From Flexithrix dorotheae DSM 6795 (lineage in GTDB: Bacteria > Bacteroidota > Bacteroidia > Cytophagales > Flammeovirgaceae), in NCBI RefSeq assembly GCF_000379765.1, contig NZ_KB903443.1, forward strand, positions 62,001 to 126,000: DNA of 64,000 bases, given 5' to 3'. Positions within the stretch are counted from its first letter, which is position 1; every line of letters begins with the position of its first letter. Below, in pieces: positions 43,545-51,644 of the stretch. The notes beneath the pieces are model-generated. The model did no database searches and was not told the DNA's origin. It was given only the letters and a program-made list of their open reading frames with translations. The position numbers and the translations under genes are program-made.

Positions 43545-43916
43545 TCATCCATAAAATGAGAACCAACCAGTTGCATTCATCCTGTCAAGGATTTTATTCC
43601 CGGCAAATAATAGGGAAAGGTATACTATAGCTGATACACTTAAAAAAACCAGTCTGTTTTCAACTAAGCCGAAAGAATACGAAAAATAACAGATTGGGAA
43701 AGTAATTCCTGCCAAAATTAGTCCCAGGAAAAAACCATCAGCATAATTTTCATAATCTTTGATGTGCATGATAAACAGAAAACACAAATAGTAAAATCCA
43801 ATGGAACTTGCTAAATAAACCAAACTCATGGTAAGATCGATACTGGTCACCAGGGTATTGATAGTAGTGAGGCAAACACCCAGAAAAAAAGTTGCAATTA
43901 GTATTAATAGTTTCAT
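43545..43916 (-). CDS. Small four-helix membrane protein, hypothetical
   Basis: I do not recognise the family. The 123-residue product is almost all hydrophobic, with four probable helices (about residues 3-23, 30-51, 62-80 and 87-107) and a C-terminal tail with KILDRMNATGWFSFYG. There is no motif to suggest transport or catalysis. It is monocistronic with a good terminator, between the cystathionine gene and the HNH-AP2 gene. Confidence 0.6.
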   Translation of the reverse strand: MKLLILIATFFLGVCLTTINTLVTSIDLTMSLVYLASSIGFYYLCFLFIMHIKDYENYADGFFLGLILAGITFPICYFSYSFGLVENRLVFLSVSAIVYLSLLFAGNKILDRMNATGWFSFYG

Positions 43917-44137
43917 GACCTAAAGTGGGTTAATAAAAATGCGAATAAGTAATGACGATATTAAATTGGATATTTAATACCTTTTATGTTAATCATTACT
44001 TAAGGTAACCTGAATACACTAAAATTTAAATTTTCAAATGTTAACTTATTTAAATAAGTGCAATAAAGGCCTTTCTATATAACTATTCCAAGATTTAGTT
44101 GTATCATTAAAGTCATTTAAACACAAACTTTTGGGCA

Positions 44138-44171
44138 TAAAAAAACTCCTCAAAAATTAATTAAAGGAGTT
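44138..44171 (-). terminator. Terminator of the HNH-AP2 gene
   Basis: A perfect 7-bp AACTCCT/AGGAGTT stem (44144-44150, 44165-44171) is followed on the minus strand by seven T. It lies about 80 bp past the stop codon. Confidence 0.8.
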
Positions 44172-44252
44172 ATAATTTCCATTTAAAAAGTTGTTCCTCT
44201 AGCCGGACCGGGAAGAATTCGCCTCTTCCACAACCTGGAAAATAATGGGATT

Positions 44253-44837
44253 TTATTTATGAACAACTTCCTTAATTTCAACATTGGAATCAAGAATATC
44301 TTCCTGATTGAGTTTATTCAAACTTTTAGTCTTACCAAATAACTCTTCAGATTTTTTATTATAGGCAGCCGCAGCTTCTTCGGCACTTTTAAATAATCCT
44401 AAATCAAATCTTTCATTACTGGTATACAATACTGCTCTGTAAGTATTTTTACTCACTTTTACCACACCCCGGTATCCGGTTTTGTTATTGTGTTTTTTCT
44501 GATTCCTTCTCAATTCGGACATGGTAGCCCAGTCAAGATTTTCAATTCGGCAGTCTAGAGGTTTTCCATTTTTGATTCTCACGAAAAGTCTTTTTGTGGC
44601 ATCAGGCTTGGGAACAAACTTTTCAGCGATCAACTTGTGCAGGTAAATAGTTACATTTTTGTAACCATCTTTAAAAGGATAATTCCTTTGATAAAATACA
44701 TAACCACTGGAATGAAGTCTTAAGTTTTTTAAAAATTCGATGGTTTTGTAGTATTCATTCTGTTCGATAAATTCATAAGCCTCTCCAGAGATCACTACGT
44801 ATTTATCTGCGTTTTTTAATTTTACTTTGTAAAGCAT
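44253..44837 (-). CDS. HNH-like plus AP2 domain DNA-binding protein with degenerate HNH site
   Basis: The architecture is that of HNH homing endonucleases fused to an AP2 domain. Residues ~62-103 form an HNH_3-type module: YLHKLIAEKFVPKPDA, then RIKNGKPLDCRIENLDWAT. The usual VNHIDGN-type catalytic segment is changed to VRIKNG, so the His is missing. Residues 120-173 form an AP2 domain: GYRGVVKVSKNTYRAVLYTS, FDLGLFKSAEEAAAAYN. The protein therefore probably binds DNA but does not cut. It is not in an intron or intein and has its own promoter and terminator, so it may be a domesticated regulator. Its leader is about 300 nt. Confidence 0.82.
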   Translation of the reverse strand: MLYKVKLKNADKYVVISGEAYEFIEQNEYYKTIEFLKNLRLHSSGYVFYQRNYPFKDGYKNVTIYLHKLIAEKFVPKPDATKRLFVRIKNGKPLDCRIENLDWATMSELRRNQKKHNNKTGYRGVVKVSKNTYRAVLYTSNERFDLGLFKSAEEAAAAYNKKSEELFGKTKSLNKLNQEDILDSNVEIKEVVHK

Positions 44838-45145
44838 ACTTTTTTGACCTGGATTGATTAATTAATAAAACTGTACGTTTTGCTAGTATTCTGACAGAAA
44901 AGAAACCTTACTTTTCTCTCAATTTGGTTAGTGCATTAATAAATATAAATAGGTGTTTTTGTGTTCCTTAGTATCTTCATCAAAAATCTTTAAAAGCGTT
45001 AGAAACGCTAGACAAGATGCAAAAAAGGTCTCAGTGATTTGATTTTAAATATAAACTATGCTAACCTTAATATAGTTATTTCGGGAATCTGTTAATTTCA
45101 AATCATCAAATATAAACCGAAGTTATGATTATGATAAGATTAAGG
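44838..45145. other. Leader and gap upstream of the HNH-AP2 gene
   Basis: This AT-rich stretch of about 300 bp between the promoter and the ATG would be a long 5' leader. It contains a small AGCGTT/AACGCT hairpin at 44995-45009 and a second minus-strand TATATTTG (45114-45107), a possible alternative -7. No gene is seen. Confidence 0.4.
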
Positions 45146-45176
45146 CAAAAATAAAATTATTATACTAATTTACAAT
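45146..45176 (-). promoter_or_regulatory. Promoter for the HNH-AP2 gene (minus strand)
   Basis: On the minus strand ATTG (45176-45173) is followed after 19 bp by TATTTTTG (45153-45146), a good Bacteroidota consensus match. Transcription would begin about 300 nt before the ATG at 44837. Confidence 0.5.
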
Positions 45177-45358
45177 ACCTTTAACAGAATAATTCTCAAA
45201 TAGTACTTTGTTATTCCTAACAATAAAAAATCATGAATTGTTTTTTTATTTAAATAAAATTAGAATATTATAATTTTTTCTTATAATAATTCTATTGTCT
45301 ACAATATTAAGCGAACATTAATTGGTCATTGTTATGTGATTAATTAGGATTCTTTTTT

Positions 45359-45451
45359 GTGTGAGAGTAACAGTTATTTTCTCCATGGATTAACTGTTTT
45401 AAAACGGCTTTCCTATCGTTTTTAAGCCTCCTTATTATTGAACTCTCACAC
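45359..45451. ncRNA. Candidate structured element (three-way-junction shape)
   Basis: A perfect 10-bp outer stem GTGTGAGAGT/ACTCTCACAC (45359-45368 with 45442-45451) encloses two hairpins. One is AACAGTTA/TAACTGTT (45369-45376 with 45391-45398). The other is AAAACG/CGTTTT (45401-45406 with 45417-45422), or alternatively GGCTT/AAGCC. It is less AT-rich than its flanks. No T tract follows on either strand, so it is not a simple terminator. Its direction and function are unknown. Confidence 0.45.
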
Positions 45452-45496
45452 TCATCTACTGCCTTAAAGTAGCCTGTGTATCTCAGGAACCTCTTG

Positions 45497-47539
45497 CTAA
45501 TTTTCCGATGGTATTAGGCCTGTTCTTTTAAGCAATGGTTTTATAGAAGGTTCCTTACCCCTAAAGCGTTTGTACAATACCATTGGGTGTTCACTTCCTC
45601 CGGCCGAAAGTACATGCTTCTGAAATAATAATGCAGTTTCTCCATCAAAAATTCCTTTTTCCTTAAAAAAATCAAATGCATCCGCATCCAGCACCTCTGC
45701 CCACTTATAACTATAATAACCAGATGAATACCCGCCTTGGAAAATATGGGCAAATGCGCAACTTGAAAGACTTCCTTCTACCTCTGGGAATAATTCAGTT
45801 TCTTTTATGGTTTCTGTTTCAAACTGATACACATCGGTAATTCCAGTGGGGTCACCTGAATGCCAACCCATGTCCAATAAACCAAAGCTAATTTGTCTTA
45901 CTGTTTGATATCCACCTAAAAAATTGGAACTCTCTTTTATTTTCCGGATCAGTTCTTCAGGAATTTTTTCTCCGGTTTCGTAATGGCTGGCAAACATATC
46001 CAGACATTCCTTTTCGTAAGCCCAGTTTTCCAACACCTGTGATGGCAACTCTACAAAATCCCAGTAAACACTGGTTCCACTCAGGCTTTCATAAGTCCCA
46101 TTGGCAAGCATACCATGCAAGGCATGCCCAAATTCATGAAATAAGGTGGTGACTTCATTAAAAGTTAATAGGGAGGGCTTGGTTTCAGTTGGTTTAGTAA
46201 AATTACAAACTATGGAAACATGGGGTCTTTGCTCCTTCCCTTCCTGTTTCTTTTGTCCCCTGAAGGAAGTCATCCAGGCTCCTGCCCTTTTCCCTTTTCT
46301 GGGGAAAAAATCGGCATAAAAAACAGCTACATGCTCTCCCGCTTTATTTTCCACCTCATAAGCAGTCACTTCCTTGTGGTAAACCGGAATCTCCTTGTTT
46401 TCCTTAAAACTCAATCCAAATAGCTTATTAGCCACTTTAAAAACCCCATCAATTACATTTTCCAGTTTGAAATAAGGTTTAAGAATTTCATCATTGATTG
46501 CAAACCGTTCTTTTTTTAACTTTTCAGAATAATAAGAAAAATCCCACCTTTGCAAATCGGATAATCCTTCCGTTTTAGTGGCATACTCAGTTACTTCTGC
46601 TACTTCCTTAAAAGCAACCGGCTTGGCATAATTCAGCATATCGGTTAAGAAAGAAGTAACTTTCTCTGGTGATTCTGCCATTCTTTCTTCCAGCACAAAA
46701 TCCGCATGAGTTTTATAGCCTAACAAGTTGGCTCGCTTAAATCTTAAATTGGCAATTTCCTTTACAATTTCCCGATTATCGTTTTCATCATTTTTAAATC
46801 CTCTTGTAGAAAACACCCTGAAAAGTTCTTCCCTTCTTGCCCTGTTTTTTGCATAAGTCATAAAGGGCACATAGCTAGGATAATCAAGGGTAAAAACCCA
46901 CTTGCCTTCCTCTCCTTTTTCTTTGGCTGTCATTGCTGCGGCTTCCTTGATGTAATCTGGTAACCCTTCCAGTTCGTTTTCATCGGAAATTACCATTTTG
47001 TAAGCATTCGTTTCCTTGAGTAAATGCTCCCCAAATTCCAATGACAACTCCGCCTTTCGCTTGTCAATTTCCCTCAGTTTTTCTTTATCTTCAGCACTTA
47101 GGTTTGCACCATTCCTTACAAAACTTTTGTAGGTTTTGTCTAAAAGGGTGGCCGCTTCAGGGGTAAGATCGTATGTGTTTTTACTTTGGTAAACAATCTT
47201 TATTTTTTCGAAAAGTTCCTGATCCAGCAAAATATCATTGCCATATTCGGTAAGTAATGGGCTGATTTCTCTGGCCAGTTTCTGAATTTCGTCATTAGTC
47301 TCTGCAGAATTCAGGTTAAAAAAGATGGTTGAGATTTTATTGGCCAGAGCTCCACTTCGTTCCAAAGCTTCTATTGTATTGCCAAAGTCCGGAGCCTCCG
47401 GATTATTTTTAATGGCTTCTATCTCCGATTTTCCCTGGGCAATAGCCTCTTTAATGGCAGGCAGGAAATGCTCTTCTTTAATAAGGTGGAAAGGTGCTGT
47501 TTCAAATGGTGTTTCGAATTTATTTAATAAAGGATTCAT
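45497..47539 (-). CDS. M3 family oligopeptidase (PrlC/Dcp-like)
   Basis: A zinc metallopeptidase of family M3, which degrades short peptides in the cytoplasm or periplasm. The zinc-binding HEFGH motif is in TLFHEFGHALHGML, about two-thirds along, and the third ligand region follows in SGTSVYWDFVELPSQ. The N-terminal helical domain (FETAPFHLIKEEHFLPAIKE) and a C-terminal SGYYSYKWAEVLDADAF complete the family pattern. The 680-residue length fits oligopeptidase A/Dcp. No signal peptide is present, so a cytoplasmic location is likely. It is monocistronic. Confidence 0.95.
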   Translation of the reverse strand: MNPLLNKFETPFETAPFHLIKEEHFLPAIKEAIAQGKSEIEAIKNNPEAPDFGNTIEALERSGALANKISTIFFNLNSAETNDEIQKLAREISPLLTEYGNDILLDQELFEKIKIVYQSKNTYDLTPEAATLLDKTYKSFVRNGANLSAEDKEKLREIDKRKAELSLEFGEHLLKETNAYKMVISDENELEGLPDYIKEAAAMTAKEKGEEGKWVFTLDYPSYVPFMTYAKNRARREELFRVFSTRGFKNDENDNREIVKEIANLRFKRANLLGYKTHADFVLEERMAESPEKVTSFLTDMLNYAKPVAFKEVAEVTEYATKTEGLSDLQRWDFSYYSEKLKKERFAINDEILKPYFKLENVIDGVFKVANKLFGLSFKENKEIPVYHKEVTAYEVENKAGEHVAVFYADFFPRKGKRAGAWMTSFRGQKKQEGKEQRPHVSIVCNFTKPTETKPSLLTFNEVTTLFHEFGHALHGMLANGTYESLSGTSVYWDFVELPSQVLENWAYEKECLDMFASHYETGEKIPEELIRKIKESSNFLGGYQTVRQISFGLLDMGWHSGDPTGITDVYQFETETIKETELFPEVEGSLSSCAFAHIFQGGYSSGYYSYKWAEVLDADAFDFFKEKGIFDGETALLFQKHVLSAGGSEHPMVLYKRFRGKEPSIKPLLKRTGLIPSEN

Positions 47540-47907
47540 TGTTTAATTTTATTTTTTAGGATCCAATGAAGGTTTTAATCGAGAAAATTCCACACTTGCC
47601 ACATGCATGCAAAGCACTTCCTTTTCATTTTATAGATTTTAACCTTTTGACAACTTCATTGCAATTGTAATCATTCCGCTAAACAATTTTAGCAAAAAAA
47701 TTCTATTTAAAGTGAACCTCTTTTTTTAAATGGAAAATCTTTAAAGGTAATATGATGCATTACAGGTAAATCCGGGCTTCTCAGATTCAATTTTTGAGGT
47801 TTTTAGTCACATAATTAATTTCATTCCGGAAAAGTTTGATTGAAAGCCAAAAAACTAAACTTTGAAAGCTTTACTTTTGTTGAAACAAGCACACTGAATT
47901 ATACACC
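47540..47907. other. Divergent gap between the M3 peptidase and DUF2480 genes
   Basis: No gene is visible. A plus-strand TACTTTTG (47872-47879) is a possible -7 element for the DUF2480 gene, with a leader of about 22 nt; no -33 sits at the right distance. Confidence 0.4.
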
Positions 47908-48417
47908 ATGGAAGAACAAATCATTAACAGAGTAGCCAACAGCCCATTAATTTCTATCGACCTGGAGGAATATTACCATCCCGGTGAACGGGTAGTTTAT
48001 GATCTCAAGCAAAATCTGTTTCAGGAATTAATTTTAAGGGAAAAGGATTTCCGTGCATTTGTAAAGGAAAATGACTGGTCTCAATACAAAGATAAAAATG
48101 TAGCTATTGTTTGCACTGCCGATGCGATTGTACCTACCTGGGCATTTATGTTAATTGCCTCCAAACTTCAGCCCCATGCCAATATGGTTACTTTTGGAAG
48201 CCTGGAGGAGCTCGAATCTGCTTTGTTTAGAGAAGCCATTTCAAAAATAAATACCGAAGAATTAAAAGACAGAATGGTGGTGGTAAAAGGCTGCAGTGAT
48301 TTGCCAGTACCCGTTTCTGCCTATGTAGAATTGACCCGAAAGCTCAGGCCGATAGTAAAATCAATTATGTTTGGGGAACCATGTAGCACCGTACCTATTT
48401 ATAAAAAACCTAAGTAA
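47908..48417 (+). CDS. DUF2480 family protein
   Basis: The 169-residue product matches the Bacteroidota-specific DUF2480 family: IINRVANSPLISIDLEEYYH at the N-terminus, FQELILREKDFRAFVKENDW in the middle and IMFGEPCSTVPIYK at the C-terminus. The function is unknown; the family is cytoplasmic and widely conserved in the phylum. The start is ATG with a weak TAnnTTTG element upstream. Confidence 0.92.
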   Translation: MEEQIINRVANSPLISIDLEEYYHPGERVVYDLKQNLFQELILREKDFRAFVKENDWSQYKDKNVAIVCTADAIVPTWAFMLIASKLQPHANMVTFGSLEELESALFREAISKINTEELKDRMVVVKGCSDLPVPVSAYVELTRKLRPIVKSIMFGEPCSTVPIYKKPK

Positions 48418-48432
48418 TGTTGAAAAAATTAA

Positions 48433-48550
48433 ATCCGATTTTATGCGCAGTTATTTTTGGTCAAGACGATGCGTTTTTGAGGCGCATAGCAGCGTTACGC
48501 AACGAAAAAACAAAGACGTATTGAGCAAAAAGAACAAGTAGAAAACGGAT
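48433..48550. repeat. 118-bp imperfect inverted repeat, REP/MITE-like
   Basis: The outer arms begin ATCCG (48433) and end CGGAT (48550). Inner arms TTTTTGGTCAAGACG (48454-48468) and CGTATTGAGCAAAAA (48517-48531) match as reverse complements with two differences. The middle holds a small ATGCG/CGCAT hairpin and a GCG-rich patch, unlike the AT-rich surroundings. It sits between the DUF2480 stop and the terminator of the next gene. The copy number in the genome is unknown. Confidence 0.55.
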
Positions 48551-48583
48551 GTTATTATTTTATCATTACTAAACCAAAGGCAT

Positions 48584-48616
48584 AAAAAAAACCTTGGCAA
48601 AGTATCCGCCAAAGTT
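48584..48616 (-). terminator. Terminator of the GntR/ABC operon
   Basis: AACTTTGGC and GCCAAGGTT (minus strand) form a 9-bp stem with one wobble and are followed by six or more T, about 40 bp past the GIN-domain gene. Confidence 0.75.
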
Positions 48617-48656
48617 TTTGGTTTATAAAAACAAATTCAAGTTTGATACCTTCACA

Positions 48657-49325
48657 TTAGTGTTTGTACATTTTTGCACTTTCCCCAAATTTAACTCCCA
48701 AACTATCCACAGCTCCAAACAATCCTAATGAGGAATTCCCATTCACTTCACCAATAATTTTTTTGGCAGAAAAATGACTTTGCCCTCCCTCCTCAAAATA
48801 GACTTCAGCTACTTCAATTTTTGTATCATTACAATTGATTCTGCCATTTTTATTTTTCATGACAATAGTAGAAAAATTACAATTTGAAAAATGGGAATTT
48901 GCATCATCTACATCTAGCATCAGGCTATCAATAGATAATCCTTTCATATTCACAAAAGCATTTTTAACTTTTATGCTTTTTAGATTTTTGACAGTTACCT
49001 TTCCCGGAAATCTGTATCTGCTATCTTTATCCTCACTAGTTTTAAAAATTAAAACTCCATTTTCCACAACTACGCTTCCATTTCCTTTTTCATCTTCAAT
49101 AAATTCTCCTAAGCTTACGTCTATTGATTCACCATTTACGATTTCCACATTCCAATCCCTTTCTATTTGGATAGAATGAAAAGCTGGAACACTTATCTTA
49201 TTGAATTTTGCAGGTTCAGCTGCAGTAGCCGATTGCATATTCATTCTTAAAGAAATAAGGAAAGTAAATACACAAACTGCAATTAAGCTGGCTAAACCGA
49301 TGATGATTTTATTTGTGATCTTCAT
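48657..49325 (-). CDS. Exported GIN-domain (DUF2807-like) protein, last gene of the operon
   Basis: An N-terminal hydrophobic segment (about residues 6-25) acts as signal or anchor. The rest is a repetitive beta-helix-like domain of the DUF2807 (GIN) type: FNKISVPAFHSIQIERDWNV, VEIVNGESIDVSLGE, VNMKGLSIDSLMLDVDDAN. Members are common envelope proteins of Bacteroidota without known function. It follows the GntR gene by 62 bp and shares the operon with the ABC transporter, so a role in the same envelope response is likely. Confidence 0.75.
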   Translation of the reverse strand: MKITNKIIIGLASLIAVCVFTFLISLRMNMQSATAAEPAKFNKISVPAFHSIQIERDWNVEIVNGESIDVSLGEFIEDEKGNGSVVVENGVLIFKTSEDKDSRYRFPGKVTVKNLKSIKVKNAFVNMKGLSIDSLMLDVDDANSHFSNCNFSTIVMKNKNGRINCNDTKIEVAEVYFEEGGQSHFSAKKIIGEVNGNSSLGLFGAVDSLGVKFGESAKMYKH

Positions 49326-49387
49326 TTTTTTATAATTTGTTCAGTGGAAATTCTTTATAAAATCTCCGCTGAAGGTTATCAGAATTA

Positions 49388-49771
49388 TTAATTCATTGAT
49401 GGTGAATGCCCGTTTTTCCAGAAATTATTATACATTTCTTTAATATCTTCCATTCCCAAATCCAGCATTTTCATTGATTTAAAAAAGGTAGGGACCTGCT
49501 GATCGATAAAAACCTTTTTCTTAAGTTCTTGGGTTTTTTCAAGACCATCTTCGGCCACAAAATATCCGATTCCTCTTTTATTGAATATAATCCCCTGCTC
49601 CTGCAGATAATTGTAGGCCCTCATTACGGTATTGGGATTTACCTCTATTTCTACGGCAGTTTCCCTCACCGAAGGAATTCTCTCCTCCTTACCCCACTTA
49701 TTCATCAATATTTTTTCGCAAAACACATCTGCGATCTGAAGATAAATGGCTTGTTTATCTTTAAATTCCAT
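49388..49771 (-). CDS. GntR-family (YtrA-like) transcriptional regulator
   Basis: A short GntR protein of the YtrA subfamily. The winged HTH is at residues ~10-70: QAIYLQIADVFCEKILMNKW, then RIPSVRETAVEIEVNPNTVM and GIGYFVAEDG. The short C-terminal dimerisation helix replaces a ligand domain, as in YtrA. Such regulators typically repress the ABC operon in which they lie. The start codon is 2 bp from the permease stop, implying translational coupling. A 24-bp palindrome at 51476-51499 is the probable operator. Confidence 0.93.
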   Translation of the reverse strand: MEFKDKQAIYLQIADVFCEKILMNKWGKEERIPSVRETAVEIEVNPNTVMRAYNYLQEQGIIFNKRGIGYFVAEDGLEKTQELKKKVFIDQQVPTFFKSMKMLDLGMEDIKEMYNNFWKNGHSPSMN

Positions 49772-49773
49772 AA

Positions 49774-50535
49774 TTAAACCTCCTTTTCTTTAAGTGAGAA
49801 AAATGCGATTACCCAGAAAACAGGAGCCATGGCCCAATCGAAAAAATTTTCCACTATTGGGACAAGTGTATATTCTGTAAAATCTTTAAATTCCTTACTA
49901 GGGCCAGATGGCTGATTTTCACCATGAATCAGGTCTGCAAAAATTAAATAACCTCCTAACGCCAGTAAAGCTCCAAAAACAACTAGGGTGAATAGGGTCC
50001 TGAAAAAAGCGTAATTTTTAAAATAGGCAGCCCCAGCCAAAAACAAGGCCTGTACAGAAATGTAAGCCTTAATTCCATCCCAAGCCATTTCGCTAAAAGG
50101 ATTAAAAGACTCAAATTCTAATCTGTTTCCGGTATAGTAGGCTCCGATGCCATTGGCAATTTCCGAAACAATCGCATAAACAATAGTGAATCCAAGCACC
50201 CACCCCACCGTAGTAATCAATAGCATACTGAAGAACTTCTCAAAAGAAGAAGATGGAAGCAAAAGATAATTAAGGCGCTTAAGGTTGTTATGCAAATCAC
50301 TAAAGGAAATGCTGGTGAGCAAAATTCCTCCCGGAATTAAAATTGCCAGATAAATATTCGTATGAATATTGAACACCGACATGCCATCTCCATAAACATT
50401 TGCAATGGCCACAAAAAGTATAAAACATAGCAGCCCCACAATGGCCCCTGTTACGATACCAATAAATTTGGCATTTATTCTGAATTCCCGATTGAGCAAT
50501 AAGCCAAACCGTTGTATATTAAATATATAATCCAT
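49774..50535 (-). CDS. ABC transporter membrane protein (YtrA-linked operon)
   Basis: The 253-residue product has about six hydrophobic helices, with a charged loop near residues 80-95 (LHNLKRLNYLLLPSSSFEKF) and a long polar loop before the last helix. The LLPSSSFEKF segment is typical of ABC-2-like permeases in Bacteroidota GntR operons. It is the likely partner of the ATPase encoded upstream (gap 89 bp). The substrate is unknown; YtrA-type operons elsewhere respond to cell-wall antibiotics. Confidence 0.8.
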   Translation of the reverse strand: MDYIFNIQRFGLLLNREFRINAKFIGIVTGAIVGLLCFILFVAIANVYGDGMSVFNIHTNIYLAILIPGGILLTSISFSDLHNNLKRLNYLLLPSSSFEKFFSMLLITTVGWVLGFTIVYAIVSEIANGIGAYYTGNRLEFESFNPFSEMAWDGIKAYISVQALFLAGAAYFKNYAFFRTLFTLVVFGALLALGGYLIFADLIHGENQPSGPSKEFKDFTEYTLVPIVENFFDWAMAPVFWVIAFFSLKEKEV

Positions 50536-50624
50536 TTTCCAATTTATTTAAGTACTTGTGCCGAGAATTTTTTCCTTCAGGATTTCTGGCACAGTTAACG
50601 AATGTGCAAAAATTTAAAAAAGAC

Positions 50625-51461
50625 TTACTTATTAAAGATTTCAGAAACTTTATCCTTATTGCTAATTACTGCATTGAACAGGGTTTCCAAATCAGTTTCC
50701 GTTTCTTCATTAGCCTGGTTTTCAGTCACCACTGCATAACCACCCAGTGCCGATTCCGAATAAAGTGTGTAATCTGGATTGCTTAATTCAATTTCTGTTT
50801 TAAAGGCCAGCTTTCGGGTTACTTCTTCATATGAATAATTGAAAATAATCTTTCCATTGTCCACAATTATGATGGGATCTATCAGGTTTTCCATATCTCT
50901 TACCTGATGAGTAGAAATGATAAAACTTCTTTCATCTGACATACTGGAAGCCACAATTTTCCTGAATTTACTCTTCGATGGAATGTCCAGTCCATTAGTA
51001 GGTTCGTCCAGAATCAATAATTTGCAATTGGTGGCCAGCCCAAAGCAAATCAAAAATTTCTTTTTCTGCCCGTAAGACATATTCGAAAGTTTCTGATCAG
51101 TGGGAAGACTAAACTCCGCAATATTTCTGTTAAAAGCTTCATGATCGAAATTGGGGTAGAATGGCGCATAAACATTTACAAAAGTTTTAATCTTCACCGG
51201 AGGGACATGAAATTCCTCAGAAATAAAATAGATGTCCTTTAAAAAGGAGGGATTTCTGTCTAAAGGGGCAAAACCAAAAACTTCGCAACTTCCCGAATTA
51301 GGGGTAAGCAACCCGGCTATTATTTTTAATAAAGTGGATTTTCCAGCCCCATTCTTTCCCAGCAAACCATATATATTCCCGGAAGGTAGTTCTAAAGAAA
51401 GTTGATCAAACAACTTTTTCTTTTTGGTATAGCTATACGATAAGTCCTGTATGTTTATCAT
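50625..51461 (-). CDS. ABC transporter ATP-binding protein
   Basis: A typical ABC ATPase: Walker A GKNGAGKSTLL (about residues 36-46), the signature MSYGQKKK in place of LSGGQ, Walker B LLILDEPTNGLD, and the switch His in STHQVRD. The 278 residues include a C-terminal extension of about 70 residues after the ATPase core. It is first in the operon, directly behind the predicted promoter and operator, and is followed by the permease, GntR and GIN-domain genes. Confidence 0.94.
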   Translation of the reverse strand: MINIQDLSYSYTKKKKLFDQLSLELPSGNIYGLLGKNGAGKSTLLKIIAGLLTPNSGSCEVFGFAPLDRNPSFLKDIYFISEEFHVPPVKIKTFVNVYAPFYPNFDHEAFNRNIAEFSLPTDQKLSNMSYGQKKKFLICFGLATNCKLLILDEPTNGLDIPSKSKFRKIVASSMSDERSFIISTHQVRDMENLIDPIIIVDNGKIIFNYSYEEVTRKLAFKTEIELSNPDYTLYSESALGGYAVVTENQANEETETDLETLFNAVISNKDKVSEIFNK

Positions 51462-51475
51462 TTTGTTAGAAAATT

Positions 51476-51499
51476 AGTGTACTACTAAACTAATACACT
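51476..51499. promoter_or_regulatory. Probable GntR (YtrA-type) operator
   Basis: AGTGTACTA and TAATACACT form a dyad (8 of 9 pairs) with a 6-bp spacer, starting 15 bp upstream of the ATPase start codon. It lies directly downstream of the TACATTTG element, over the expected transcription start, which suits repression by the operon's own GntR. Confidence 0.65.
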
Positions 51500-51500
51500 A

Positions 51501-51530
51501 CAAATGTATATCAGGTTGTGTCAACAGTCA
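51501..51530 (-). promoter_or_regulatory. Promoter of the GntR/ABC operon (minus strand)
   Basis: On the minus strand TACATTTG (51508-51501) matches TAnnTTTG. ATTG lies about 20 bp upstream, within the sequence reading ATTGACTGTTGACA. The predicted start falls within the adjacent palindrome. Confidence 0.6.
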
Positions 51531-51584
51531 ATTATTTTAAGAAAATTATTTTAAACGGCAGGGATTTATGTTGAGTGGAAAATA

Positions 51585-51619
51585 GAAAGGGCAAACCAGT
51601 TTTGCTGATTTGCCCTTTT
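51585..51619 (-). terminator. Terminator of the arginine decarboxylase gene
   Basis: AAAGGGCAAA (51586-51595) pairs perfectly with TTTGCCCTTT (51609-51618). The stem lies about 26 bp past the speA stop and is followed on the minus strand by a broken T tract. Confidence 0.7.
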
Positions 51620-51644
51620 ATCAATGATAATTAATGAGTTTTAT

